Below are positions 7,974-14,435 of a stretch of DNA of 14,981 nucleotides, piece by piece. This stretch comes from an uncultured Rickettsiales bacterium (GTDB lineage Bacteria > Pseudomonadota > Alphaproteobacteria > Rickettsiales > UBA998): positions 1 through 14,981 of the forward strand of contig CALJMC010000043.1 in assembly GCA_937982385.1 (NCBI GenBank). The letters are read 5' to 3'. The position numbers and the translations under genes were made by a program. The notes under the pieces were generated by a model that saw only the letters and a program-made list of their open reading frames with translations, was not told the origin of the DNA and ran no database searches. Numbering within the stretch: the stretch's first letter is position 1; each line of letters begins with the position of its first letter.

Positions 7974-8702
7974 ATGTTAGACTTAGATGATGAAGCAGTA
8001 CTCGACTATCTCAAGGAACATCCCGGTTTCTTGAAGCGTCACCCTGAGGCGGTTGAGTTTCTGCGTACGCCTGTGAAAAAAAAGGATGGCAATGTCCTCG
8101 ATTTTCAGGCATTCGCGATGGACCATCTCCAGCAAAATATTCAAGAAACCAAAGAGCAATATGAAGACCTCATAAGTTCCGCGCAAGATAATAGCTCGGT
8201 GCAGCGTCAGGTGCATCAGGCGATTATTAAGCTTGTGCGCGCCAAGTCACTCGAAGATTTGCTCGAAGTCATTACCCTCGATTTAGTACAGCTCTTCAAT
8301 GTTGATGTCGTGCGTTTGGCGATGGAATCGGACATGGCGCAGATGTATGACAATAGCTATCCCGATACTAACTATTCAGGGATTGTGTTCATCGAATCAG
8401 GACTCACTGATGCGATGATGGGCGAAAGCGGCATGGCGTTGCTCTGCGAAGATGTGCAAGACCATGATATTGTGGGATTAGAGCAGATCTTTGAAGATTG
8501 TGAATGGTTGGTGCGCTCGGTTGCCATCCTGCGCTTGCAAATTTCCGAAGCACCCCATAACGTGGTATTAGCGTTTGGAGTACGCGAGGCGGATCGTTTC
8601 CACCGCGAGCAAGCCGTAGATTTGCTCATATTCCTTGGTCAAATCATACAGGAGTGTCTGGATACATGCCTGAGACGAAGCGGGATAGATCCGATAATGT
8701 AG
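7974..8702 (+). CDS. DUF484 family protein, GAF-like, function unknown
   Basis: A 242-aa cytosolic protein of the DUF484 family. No signal peptide or membrane segment is visible. The N-terminal signature VLDYLKEHPGFLKRHPEAVEFL (quoted in parts: VLDYLKEHPGFL, then RHPE) is the family's recognition motif. A helical, probably coiled-coil segment follows at about residues 45-95 (HLQQNIQETKEQYEDL), then a GAF-like alpha/beta region to the end. No enzymatic residues can be named. It starts 3 nt after the aldolase stop with a poor ribosome site, so it is probably translationally coupled, and its last 37 bp overlap the start of xerC. The DUF484-xerC adjacency also exists in gammaproteobacteria (dapF-DUF484-xerC), which suggests a shared role with the recombinase; that link is inference. 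Confidence 0.85.
   Translation: MLDLDDEAVLDYLKEHPGFLKRHPEAVEFLRTPVKKKDGNVLDFQAFAMDHLQQNIQETKEQYEDLISSAQDNSSVQRQVHQAIIKLVRAKSLEDLLEVITLDLVQLFNVDVVRLAMESDMAQMYDNSYPDTNYSGIVFIESGLTDAMMGESGMALLCEDVQDHDIVGLEQIFEDCEWLVRSVAILRLQISEAPHNVVLAFGVREADRFHREQAVDLLIFLGQIIQECLDTCLRRSGIDPIM
8650..8654 (+). promoter_or_regulatory. Ribosome binding site deciding the xerC start
   Basis: AGGAG inside the DUF484 coding sequence, 11 nt before the ATG at 8666. An in-frame GTG at 8654 overlaps this element and is therefore a poor start, although it would lengthen the protein by four residues. Confidence 0.5.
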
Positions 8703-9676
8703 ACGCTGAAGAAACGCATTTTTTCAGTATGCTTCCCCTTGCCCCTGACGCACTCAAAATATTCCAGCAATGGTATGATTATTTGAAGCACACCAAGGGC
8801 TTTGCAGAAAACACACTGGTGTCATACCGCACCGATATTACAGATTTTATTACGTTTTATTCCGCTCATAAGGGCGATGAAGTGTCGTGTAAAATGCTCG
8901 GCGAGCTGCATCTCTCAGATCTACGCGGCTGGATAGCAGGACGGCATGATGGGGATAAAGCGTTGAATTCAAGTCATCGCGCTATGTCCACCCTCCGAAA
9001 TTTTTATCGCTATGCGGCCAAGCATCACAAAATTGATTCAAAAGCACCCTTCGAGTTCAAGCTCGCACCTATCAAACAACCCCTCCCCAAAGCCCTTAAT
9101 ATCGAGGAAGTAATGCGCCTGATTGATGCGTATGATGTAGGCGAGCGCGAATCATGGGTAGAGAGCCGCGATAAGGCGCTTTTGTTGCTAATGTATGGCT
9201 CGGGCTTGCGAATATCAGAGGCGCTGTCTGTGACGCTCTCAGAGGCGCATTCTAAGGGTTCTTTTGTGCGCGTGGTGGGGAAAGGTTCCAAAACTCGTGA
9301 AGTGCCGATTTTGTCCGTGGTTCGCGCCGCACTCAAAGAGTTAGCCGCCACCTGCCCCTTCATTCAGCATGACTCCTCCTCCTCCTCCACGTTGTTTTAT
9401 GGTGTGCGGGGTGGGGAGTTGCAGCCCGCCGTTTTCTCGAAACAGTTGCAAACATTGCGCCGCGAACTAGGTTTGCCAGAAACCACTACAGCCCATGCGA
9501 TGCGCCATTCATACGCGACACATTTGCTCACCGAAGGTGCGAATTTACGTGATGTTCAGGAGCTGCTAGGGCATGAAAACTTATCCACCACCCAGCGTTA
9601 CACCAAGGTAGATATCAATCATTTGATGGATAGTTATACGGCAGCGCATCCGACTTCTACTAAAGAAGATGCTTGA
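8666..9676 (+). CDS. xerC: Tyrosine recombinase XerC
   Basis: XerC acts with XerD at the dif site to resolve chromosome dimers before division. Starting at the ATG at 8666 the protein is 336 aa, slightly longer than the usual roughly 300 because of an N-terminal tail of about 20 residues. An internal ATG at 8729 is an alternative. The N-terminal SAM-like DNA-binding domain covers about 25-125 (GFAENTLVSYRTDI). The catalytic set is complete: Arg182 in SGLRISE, Lys206 in VVGKGSKTR, His277 and Arg280 in HAMRHSYATHLL, His303 in LGHENLSTTQ, and the nucleophile Tyr312. A run of five serines (237-241), all encoded by TCC, interrupts the catalytic domain between the Lys hairpin and the HxxR helix. 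Assignment to XerC rather than XerD rests on the DUF484 neighbour. Confidence 0.92.
   Translation: MPETKRDRSDNVDAEETHFFSMLPLAPDALKIFQQWYDYLKHTKGFAENTLVSYRTDITDFITFYSAHKGDEVSCKMLGELHLSDLRGWIAGRHDGDKALNSSHRAMSTLRNFYRYAAKHHKIDSKAPFEFKLAPIKQPLPKALNIEEVMRLIDAYDVGERESWVESRDKALLLLMYGSGLRISEALSVTLSEAHSKGSFVRVVGKGSKTREVPILSVVRAALKELAATCPFIQHDSSSSSTLFYGVRGGELQPAVFSKQLQTLRRELGLPETTTAHAMRHSYATHLLTEGANLRDVQELLGHENLSTTQRYTKVDINHLMDSYTAAHPTSTKEDA
9374..9388 (+). repeat. (TCC)5 trinucleotide tract within xerC
   Basis: Five perfect tandem TCC codons encode a pentaserine in a surface-type loop of XerC. Slippage would change the loop length by whole residues without a frameshift. Confidence 0.85.
9646..9672. 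other. Inverted repeat at the xerC/dnaQ convergent junction
   Basis: GCATC (9646-9650) and TTCT (9655-9658) pair with AGAA (9664-9667) and GATGC (9668-9672). This gives 9 pairs, a 4-nt bulge and a 5-nt loop. It lies in the last codons of xerC, and just past the dnaQ stop when read from the other strand. Neither side has a T-run, so it is not a classical intrinsic terminator. Confidence 0.4.
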
Positions 9677-9678
9677 GA

Positions 9679-10383
9679 TTAAGCACTCTCAAATTTCTTC
9701 CAAATAGGGTCATTGATATGCTCTAAAAAGGCATCATGCGCGCTCTTTTCTTCAGCAGATGCTTCAAAATGCCGAGCTTCAATAGGCGCACGCTCCATTT
9801 GAGCATCTTTATGGTCTTCGATGGTTTTGGTTTCTTCTGGTGTTGCCGAATCAAGCAAAAGCGCTGATTGTCTGCCGCCCATAAGCTCCAAATAGACATC
9901 TGCAAGCAATTCCGCATCAAGCAACGCCCCATGTTTGGTACGCGCAGATAAATCGATATTGAAGCGACGACAGAGCGAATCAAGGTTCGCAGGTTGCCCA
10001 GGGAATTTCTTACGCGCCATTTTAACCGTATCAAGCGTTTGCGTCATCGGAATCTCAGGAATTCCAATGTTTTTCAGCTCCCAATTCAGAAACTTCATAT
10101 CAAACTGCGCATTATGGATGACGAGCGTTGAATCCCCCAAGAAATCTATCAAATCACCCGCTATATTGCGAAAAAGCGGCTTATCTGCTAAAAATTCAGA
10201 CGATAACCCATGCACATTCTGTGCTTCAATCGGCATATCGCGCTGCGGATTGAGGTAGCAATGGAAGCTGTTGCTAGTAGCGATATGGTCAATCATCTCC
10301 ACACAGCCAATCTCAACAATACGGTCGCCCTTATTAGGGTCTAAACCAGTCGTTTCGGTATCGAGAGAAATTTCCCTAGCCAT
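9679..10383 (-). CDS. dnaQ: DNA polymerase III subunit epsilon (3'-5' proofreading exonuclease)
   Basis: Epsilon removes misincorporated nucleotides and sits between the polymerase alpha subunit and the beta clamp. The protein is 234 aa, usual for alphaproteobacteria. The DEDDh active site is complete: Asp8 and Glu10 in LDTETTGL, Asp95 in HNAQFDMKFL, and His151 and Asp156 in HGALLDAELL. Just after the exonuclease domain, QSALLL at 172-177 resembles a beta-clamp binding motif, in the position where E. coli epsilon has one. The C-terminal tail is acidic and lysine-rich, ending DPIWKKFESA, and presumably binds alpha. GAGGA stands 4 nt before the ATG. The start overlaps the coaE stop by one base (TAATG), a sign of translational coupling. 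It is the last gene of its operon and convergent with xerC. Confidence 0.96.
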   Translation of the reverse strand: MAREISLDTETTGLDPNKGDRIVEIGCVEMIDHIATSNSFHCYLNPQRDMPIEAQNVHGLSSEFLADKPLFRNIAGDLIDFLGDSTLVIHNAQFDMKFLNWELKNIGIPEIPMTQTLDTVKMARKKFPGQPANLDSLCRRFNIDLSARTKHGALLDAELLADVYLELMGGRQSALLLDSATPEETKTIEDHKDAQMERAPIEARHFEASAEEKSAHDAFLEHINDPIWKKFESA

Positions 10384-10961
10384 TATATCCTCGCTAATAA
10401 CTGTTTAACTTGGCCCATCGTATGCGCTTTACTAAGCCCTGTCGAGATGATTGCGTCCGCCATTTTCTCTTTATCGCTAGTTGAAGTTTGACGGTCCATA
10501 ATAGCTTCCAGCTTCTCTTGCGTCATCCCTTTGCGTGCCATGGCTCGTGCAATTTGCGTGCGCTCAGGGCAGGAGGTGGTAATAACCATATCAAAATCAT
10601 TGATGTCGCGCGTTTCAAAAAGCAGCGGAATATCCAACACAATGATGTTTTTCCCTAATATCTCCATTTTCTTGATGGTGTCCATTTCCGCCAATCGAAT
10701 GAGTGGATGCAAAAGCTCTTCGAGTTCCTCCAAAAGCTCATCATTATTGAAAACAGCTGCCCCTAATTTCTGACGATTTATCACACCATTTTCAACCGCC
10801 TCTGGCGCAAATTCTGAAATATGTTCAATTATGGGTTGTTGAAGCAATAAATGATGGGCAGCATCATCGGCATTATGAGCAGGCACACCATGATGCGCGA
10901 AGAAGTTTAAAACCGTTGATTTCCCTGTTGCAATACCGCCTGTGAGCCCAATTATAAACAT
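10383..10961 (-). CDS. coaE: Dephospho-CoA kinase
   Basis: CoaE catalyses the last step of coenzyme A synthesis, phosphorylating the 3'-hydroxyl of the ribose of dephospho-CoA with ATP, in the cytosol. At 192 aa it is full length. The P-loop GLTGGIATGKST runs from residue 5 to 16, with Lys14. HNADDAAHHLL corresponds to the conserved substrate-binding DAD/H segment, and DIPLLFET is the family's central signature. A C-terminal lid region carries the basic residues ARAMARKGMTQEK. AGGAG lies 6 nt before the ATG, inside the last codons of aroE, and the gene begins 3 nt after the aroE stop. The aroE-coaE-dnaQ order is a recurrent alphaproteobacterial block. Confidence is high from motifs and context together. 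Confidence 0.97.
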   Translation of the reverse strand: MFIIGLTGGIATGKSTVLNFFAHHGVPAHNADDAAHHLLLQQPIIEHISEFAPEAVENGVINRQKLGAAVFNNDELLEELEELLHPLIRLAEMDTIKKMEILGKNIIVLDIPLLFETRDINDFDMVITTSCPERTQIARAMARKGMTQEKLEAIMDRQTSTSDKEKMADAIISTGLSKAHTMGQVKQLLARI

Positions 10962-10964
10962 AAA

Positions 10965-11837
10965 TCACTCCTGACCCATGGCAGTTAACACATGCGCGCG
11001 CAATTCATCATCAACTTCAGGCTTAACGCCAAACCACGACTCAAAACCAGGCTGTGCTTGCCACAGCAACATTCCCAGCCCATCAACAGCTTGCAGCCCT
11101 CTCGCCTCAGCCGCTTTAAGCAGCTCCGTCTTAAGTGGATTATAAACAATGTCATTTACTATGGCGTCTGATGGCAGCTTTGAAAGGTCAATGCTGAGTG
11201 GTCGCTGACCTTTCATACCCAATTGTGTAGTGTTAATTAGAAGATTATAGCTGTTTAAAAAGGCATTGCGAGCCGCCCAATCAATAGCATCAATTTTCAC
11301 TGTGTTTTGAACATTGTTAAAATGAGTGGCTAACTCATTCGCGCGTTTTCGCGTACGGTTGCATATGGTGATGTTTGTGCAGCCCTCTATAAGAAGCCCC
11401 ATAACAATTGCTTTTGCGGCACCCCCTGCACCCAATATGAGTGCTTTGGATTCTTTTCCATCCCATGCGGGTGCATTTTGTTTTAAATTCTGAGTAAAGC
11501 CATACCAATCGGTGTTGCGCCCTTCGATTGTGCCATCTCGCAATACAATAACTGTATTCACCGCGCCGATGCTATTAATAATAGAATGTTTTTTATCTAG
11601 AAGTTTTACGGCAGCTTCCTTGTGTGGAAGCGTAATATTAAAGCCTTGGAGCCCTTTCTCCGTAAAGTTTTCAAAGAACTCTTCTAGCGCTTCATCAGTA
11701 ACAGGGATTGCTTCATAGCTGCCATTAATCCCATACTTCTTGAGCCAAAAATTATGCAGCACAGGTGATAGCGAATGATTAATCGGATCGCCAATTACCC
11801 CTGCTCTGAGCTTATTTTGCTTGGTTGCTGACGGCAT
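10965..11837 (-). CDS. aroE: Shikimate dehydrogenase (NADP+)
   Basis: AroE reduces 3-dehydroshikimate to shikimate with NADPH, step four of chorismate synthesis. I place the start at the ATG at 11835-11837 (MPSATKQNKL, 290 aa). It has AAAGGA 6 nt upstream, and family homology begins at about residue 11 (RAGVIGDPINHSLSP). Extending to the ATG at 11945 would add 36 residues read out of frame through ppsR. Key residues are the shikimate-binding SLSP (22-25), catalytic Lys73 in NITLPHK, Asp110 in GRNTD, the dinucleotide loop GAGGAAKAI, and the NADP-selecting NRTRKRA. The C-terminal signature GLGMLLWQAQPGFE is present. The start overlaps the end of ppsR by 26 bp. All catalytic residues are present. 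Confidence 0.95.
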   Translation of the reverse strand: MPSATKQNKLRAGVIGDPINHSLSPVLHNFWLKKYGINGSYEAIPVTDEALEEFFENFTEKGLQGFNITLPHKEAAVKLLDKKHSIINSIGAVNTVIVLRDGTIEGRNTDWYGFTQNLKQNAPAWDGKESKALILGAGGAAKAIVMGLLIEGCTNITICNRTRKRANELATHFNNVQNTVKIDAIDWAARNAFLNSYNLLINTTQLGMKGQRPLSIDLSKLPSDAIVNDIVYNPLKTELLKAAEARGLQAVDGLGMLLWQAQPGFESWFGVKPEVDDELRAHVLTAMGQE

Positions 11838-12660
11838 GGGCCATCCTTTTTTCCACATGTTTCGTATAATATTGAATGATTTGCGCGGCGGTTTCTTCAA
11901 CCGAACGGCGTGTAACATCAATAGATGCCCAGCCATTCCTAGCATAGAGGCGTCGCGATTCCTTCACCTCTTCTTTTACCTGATCAATATCAATATAATT
12001 GGTTTCACCCGCAGATTCATCAATGGCGTGGAGGCGACTTTTGCGAATGTCCATGAGGCGCTCAGGGTCAATCGTCAGCCCAATAACCATCGGACGATTG
12101 AGGCTCTCTAGGTTCTCAGGGAGCGGACAGCCTGACACAAATGGAATATTGGTTGCTTTATAACCGCGATATGCCAAATAAATACAGGTTGGGGATTTGG
12201 ATGTACGCGATACACCAACAATAACAATATCGGCATCTTCGAGTTCCCATGCATTTTGGCCATCATCATGTGCGAGCGCGAAGTTAATGCATTCCACCCG
12301 AGAGAAATAATCCTCGGTAAGTTCATGCTGTCGCCCAGGCTCAGTCGATGTTTCCATGCCTAGATAAGCTGAAATTTCAGTAACGGGGCGTGCAAGGACA
12401 GGAATGCAAGGGATTTTCAAACGGTGACAAAGTTGCTTTACCTGATCACGCAATTCACGCTGCACCAAAGTGTACATGACGACGCCGGGCTTTTCTTCGA
12501 TGGTTTTTAGCGCTTTCTCAAGCTGGCGCGATGTACGAATAAGCGACCATGTATGCTCATCCATCTCCACGTCATCGAATTGTGCCATGGCTGCACGCGC
12601 GACGCTGCTTACGGTTTCGCCTGTTGAATCTGAAATAAGATGTAAATGTAAGTGACGCAT
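11812..12660 (-). CDS. ppsR: PEP synthase / pyruvate phosphate dikinase regulatory protein (PpsR/PDRP, DUF299)
   Basis: PpsR-type proteins are bifunctional. They inactivate PEP synthase or pyruvate phosphate dikinase by ADP-dependent phosphorylation of a threonine, and reactivate it by phosphate-dependent removal, so they set the direction of PEP-pyruvate exchange. The family's opening motif is clear as HLHLISDSTGETV, so I start at the ATG at 12658-12660 (282 aa). An upstream in-frame ATG (12717) would overlap parB and add 19 residues with no family match. The kinase P-loop-like motif GVSRTSKSPT is at 149-158. The ribosome site is weak (AAGG about 15 nt upstream), so coupling to parB, which ends 25 bp earlier, is plausible. 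The target enzyme, PPDK or PEP synthase, is not in this window. Confidence 0.93.
   Translation of the reverse strand: MRHLHLHLISDSTGETVSSVARAAMAQFDDVEMDEHTWSLIRTSRQLEKALKTIEEKPGVVMYTLVQRELRDQVKQLCHRLKIPCIPVLARPVTEISAYLGMETSTEPGRQHELTEDYFSRVECINFALAHDDGQNAWELEDADIVIVGVSRTSKSPTCIYLAYRGYKATNIPFVSGCPLPENLESLNRPMVIGLTIDPERLMDIRKSRLHAIDESAGETNYIDIDQVKEEVKESRRLYARNGWASIDVTRRSVEETAAQIIQYYTKHVEKRMAHAVSNQAK
11844..11849 (-). promoter_or_regulatory. Ribosome binding site deciding the aroE start
   Basis: On the minus strand AAAGGA precedes the ATG at 11835-11837 by 6 nt, within the ppsR coding sequence. It is the best-placed site for aroE and argues against the longer upstream reading. Confidence 0.6.
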
Positions 12661-12685
12661 GAAGTCTGGGGATACCTTGTCGGAA

Positions 12686-13594
12686 TTAACTGCTAAGACG
12701 TTGTAATACTTCGTCAAGTTGGCTTAGTGACTCATAGGTAATGGTAATATTACCGGATTGTCCTTCATCGTCAATGCTGACTTTTAGCCCGAGGCTTTCG
12801 GATAATGTTTCTTCAAGCGCTAGAATATCAGGGTCTTTGACTCTCTGACCTGCATCAAATGCCACTTTCTTTTTAGAAGCGCCGCCTTCACCAGGCATAT
12901 TGATACGGCATAAATTCTCGGTTTGTCTTACGTTTAATCCGCGTTTTACAACCTGTTCAGCTAATGATTCTGGGTCTGGTGCTTTGAGCAATGCGCGCGC
13001 ATGACCCATTGAAATCTGATCCGCCTCCAAATAATTTTTGATGCTCTCAGGAAGCGTAAGCAATCGCAAAAGATTCGCTACATGGCTACGGCTTTTGCCA
13101 ACAGCTTTCGCGAGTTCTTCTTGTGTGTAACTAAATTCATCGATGAGGCGTTGGTAACCCGCCGATTCTTCGAGCGGTGTCAGGTCTTGACGTTGAATAT
13201 TTTCTACAAGTGCGAGCTCTAAGGCTTGCTGGTCATCAATTTTACGAATAATGATAGGAACTTCTGTGAGACCCGCAATTTGGGCAGCTCTCCAGCGGCG
13301 TTCTCCCGCAATAATCTCGTACTTCTCAGGGTTTTCGGGGGCGCTACGTACTACGATGGGCTGCATAATGCCATTCTTACGAATAGATTCAGCAAGTTCC
13401 TCAAGATATTTTTCAGTAAAGCGATGGCGGGGCTGAAACTTTCCAGAGACAAGCTCACCCACATGAATGGTTTGCCCATGCATGCTGGTGTTTTTAGTTA
13501 CACTCGGCGCATCTTCGTCAATGGTAGAGCTATAGTCATCCGACATGAGTGCGGATAAGCCTTTACCAAGTCGTTTATTTTGTGCGCTGTTCAT
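12686..13594 (-). CDS. parB: Chromosome partitioning protein ParB (parS-binding CTPase)
   Basis: ParB loads at parS, spreads as a CTP-dependent clamp, and with ParA segregates the origin. The protein is 302 aa. Residues 8-17 (RLGKGLSALM) are the N-terminal ParA-contacting helix. The CTP-binding part holds GERRWRAAQIAG (97-108) and ENIQRQDLTPLEE (131-143). The helix-turn-helix that reads parS spans about 157-180 (TQEELAKAVGKSRSHVANLL), followed by ISMGHARALL. A C-terminal dimerisation segment ends the protein (SLSQLDEVLQRLSS). All motifs are intact. It starts 40 bp after the parA stop with a poor ribosome site. I saw no canonical parS palindrome in the window (see findings). Confidence 0.97.
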   Translation of the reverse strand: MNSAQNKRLGKGLSALMSDDYSSTIDEDAPSVTKNTSMHGQTIHVGELVSGKFQPRHRFTEKYLEELAESIRKNGIMQPIVVRSAPENPEKYEIIAGERRWRAAQIAGLTEVPIIIRKIDDQQALELALVENIQRQDLTPLEESAGYQRLIDEFSYTQEELAKAVGKSRSHVANLLRLLTLPESIKNYLEADQISMGHARALLKAPDPESLAEQVVKRGLNVRQTENLCRINMPGEGGASKKKVAFDAGQRVKDPDILALEETLSESLGLKVSIDDEGQSGNITITYESLSQLDEVLQRLSS

Positions 13595-13634
13595 AATATT
13601 CGTCTACTTTATGTGAGTGTTTATCATCGGTGTA

Positions 13635-14435
13635 TTAGGCCGCTTTGGACGACGGAACAGGTGTAGTTGAATGCTCACGTTTCAAAAGTTCGCGTGCCAA
13701 TTTCAAATAGGCCTGAGAACCACGGCAATTCATATCATAGAGCAATGCAGGCAGCCCGTGTGATGGCGCCTCAGACATGCGCACATTGCGTGGGATAACC
13801 GTTTGGAATACGGTATCACCCAAGAAGTCACGAACATCCTCTTCGATATGAATCGTAAGCCGGTTGCGTTTGTCATACATTGTGAGCACAACGCCCAGGA
13901 TAGAAAGCTTCGGGTTGAGTTTCTTCTGAATCAATTTAAACGTTTTAAGTAAGTGACTTAGGCCCTCAAGGGCATAAAACTCACATTGCAAAGGAATGAA
14001 GATGGCGTCTGACGCAACCAATGCGTTGATAGTAACCAACCCCAAGGATGGCGGGCAATCTATGAGAATATAATCATAATTATGGCTCTTTCCCTTGCTA
14101 AATGCTTTTTTCAATTGCTGTTCACGATTATGCATTGTGGCGAGTTCTATTTCTGCCGCCGACAAATCGATTGTGGCTGGGACAATATCAAGCGATGGAA
14201 TCGAGGTTGGCATAGATGCGGTGGTGATATCTATACCATTCATCAAGAGGTCATAGGAGGTGTTTTTTCGTTCCGATGTCGAAACGCCAAAGCCTGTGCT
14301 TGCGTTCCCTTGTGGGTCGAGATCAACGAGCAATACGTTTTTGCCGATAGCCGCCAGCGCCGTCGCCAAATTAACAGCCGTAGTGGTTTTACCTACGCCG
14401 CCCTTCTGATTCACAATAGAGAGTATACGAGTCAT
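13635..14435 (-). CDS. parA: Chromosome partitioning ATPase ParA
   Basis: ParA is a deviant-Walker ATPase that binds the nucleoid nonspecifically as an ATP dimer. ParB stimulates its hydrolysis, which moves the origin. The protein is 266 aa, a chromosomal-type ParA without the N-terminal helix-turn-helix of plasmid type Ia proteins. The deviant Walker A motif KGGVGKTT is at residues 11-18, with the signature Lys11 and Lys16. Walker A' is VDLDPQGNAST, and Walker B lies in DYILIDCPPSLG. Basic residues near the C-terminus are consistent with DNA binding. The ATG directly abuts the rsmG stop (TAG then ATG, no gap), which strongly suggests co-transcription and coupling. No promoter is obvious inside the visible rsmG sequence. 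Confidence 0.98.
   Translation of the reverse strand: MTRILSIVNQKGGVGKTTTAVNLATALAAIGKNVLLVDLDPQGNASTGFGVSTSERKNTSYDLLMNGIDITTASMPTSIPSLDIVPATIDLSAAEIELATMHNREQQLKKAFSKGKSHNYDYILIDCPPSLGLVTINALVASDAIFIPLQCEFYALEGLSHLLKTFKLIQKKLNPKLSILGVVLTMYDKRNRLTIHIEEDVRDFLGDTVFQTVIPRNVRMSEAPSHGLPALLYDMNCRGSQAYLKLARELLKREHSTTPVPSSKAA

Noticed and set aside
11838..11945. A 36-residue N-terminal extension of AroE
   Set aside because: It reads out of frame through ppsR, adds residues unlike the family, and bypasses a good ribosome site before the ATG at 11837.
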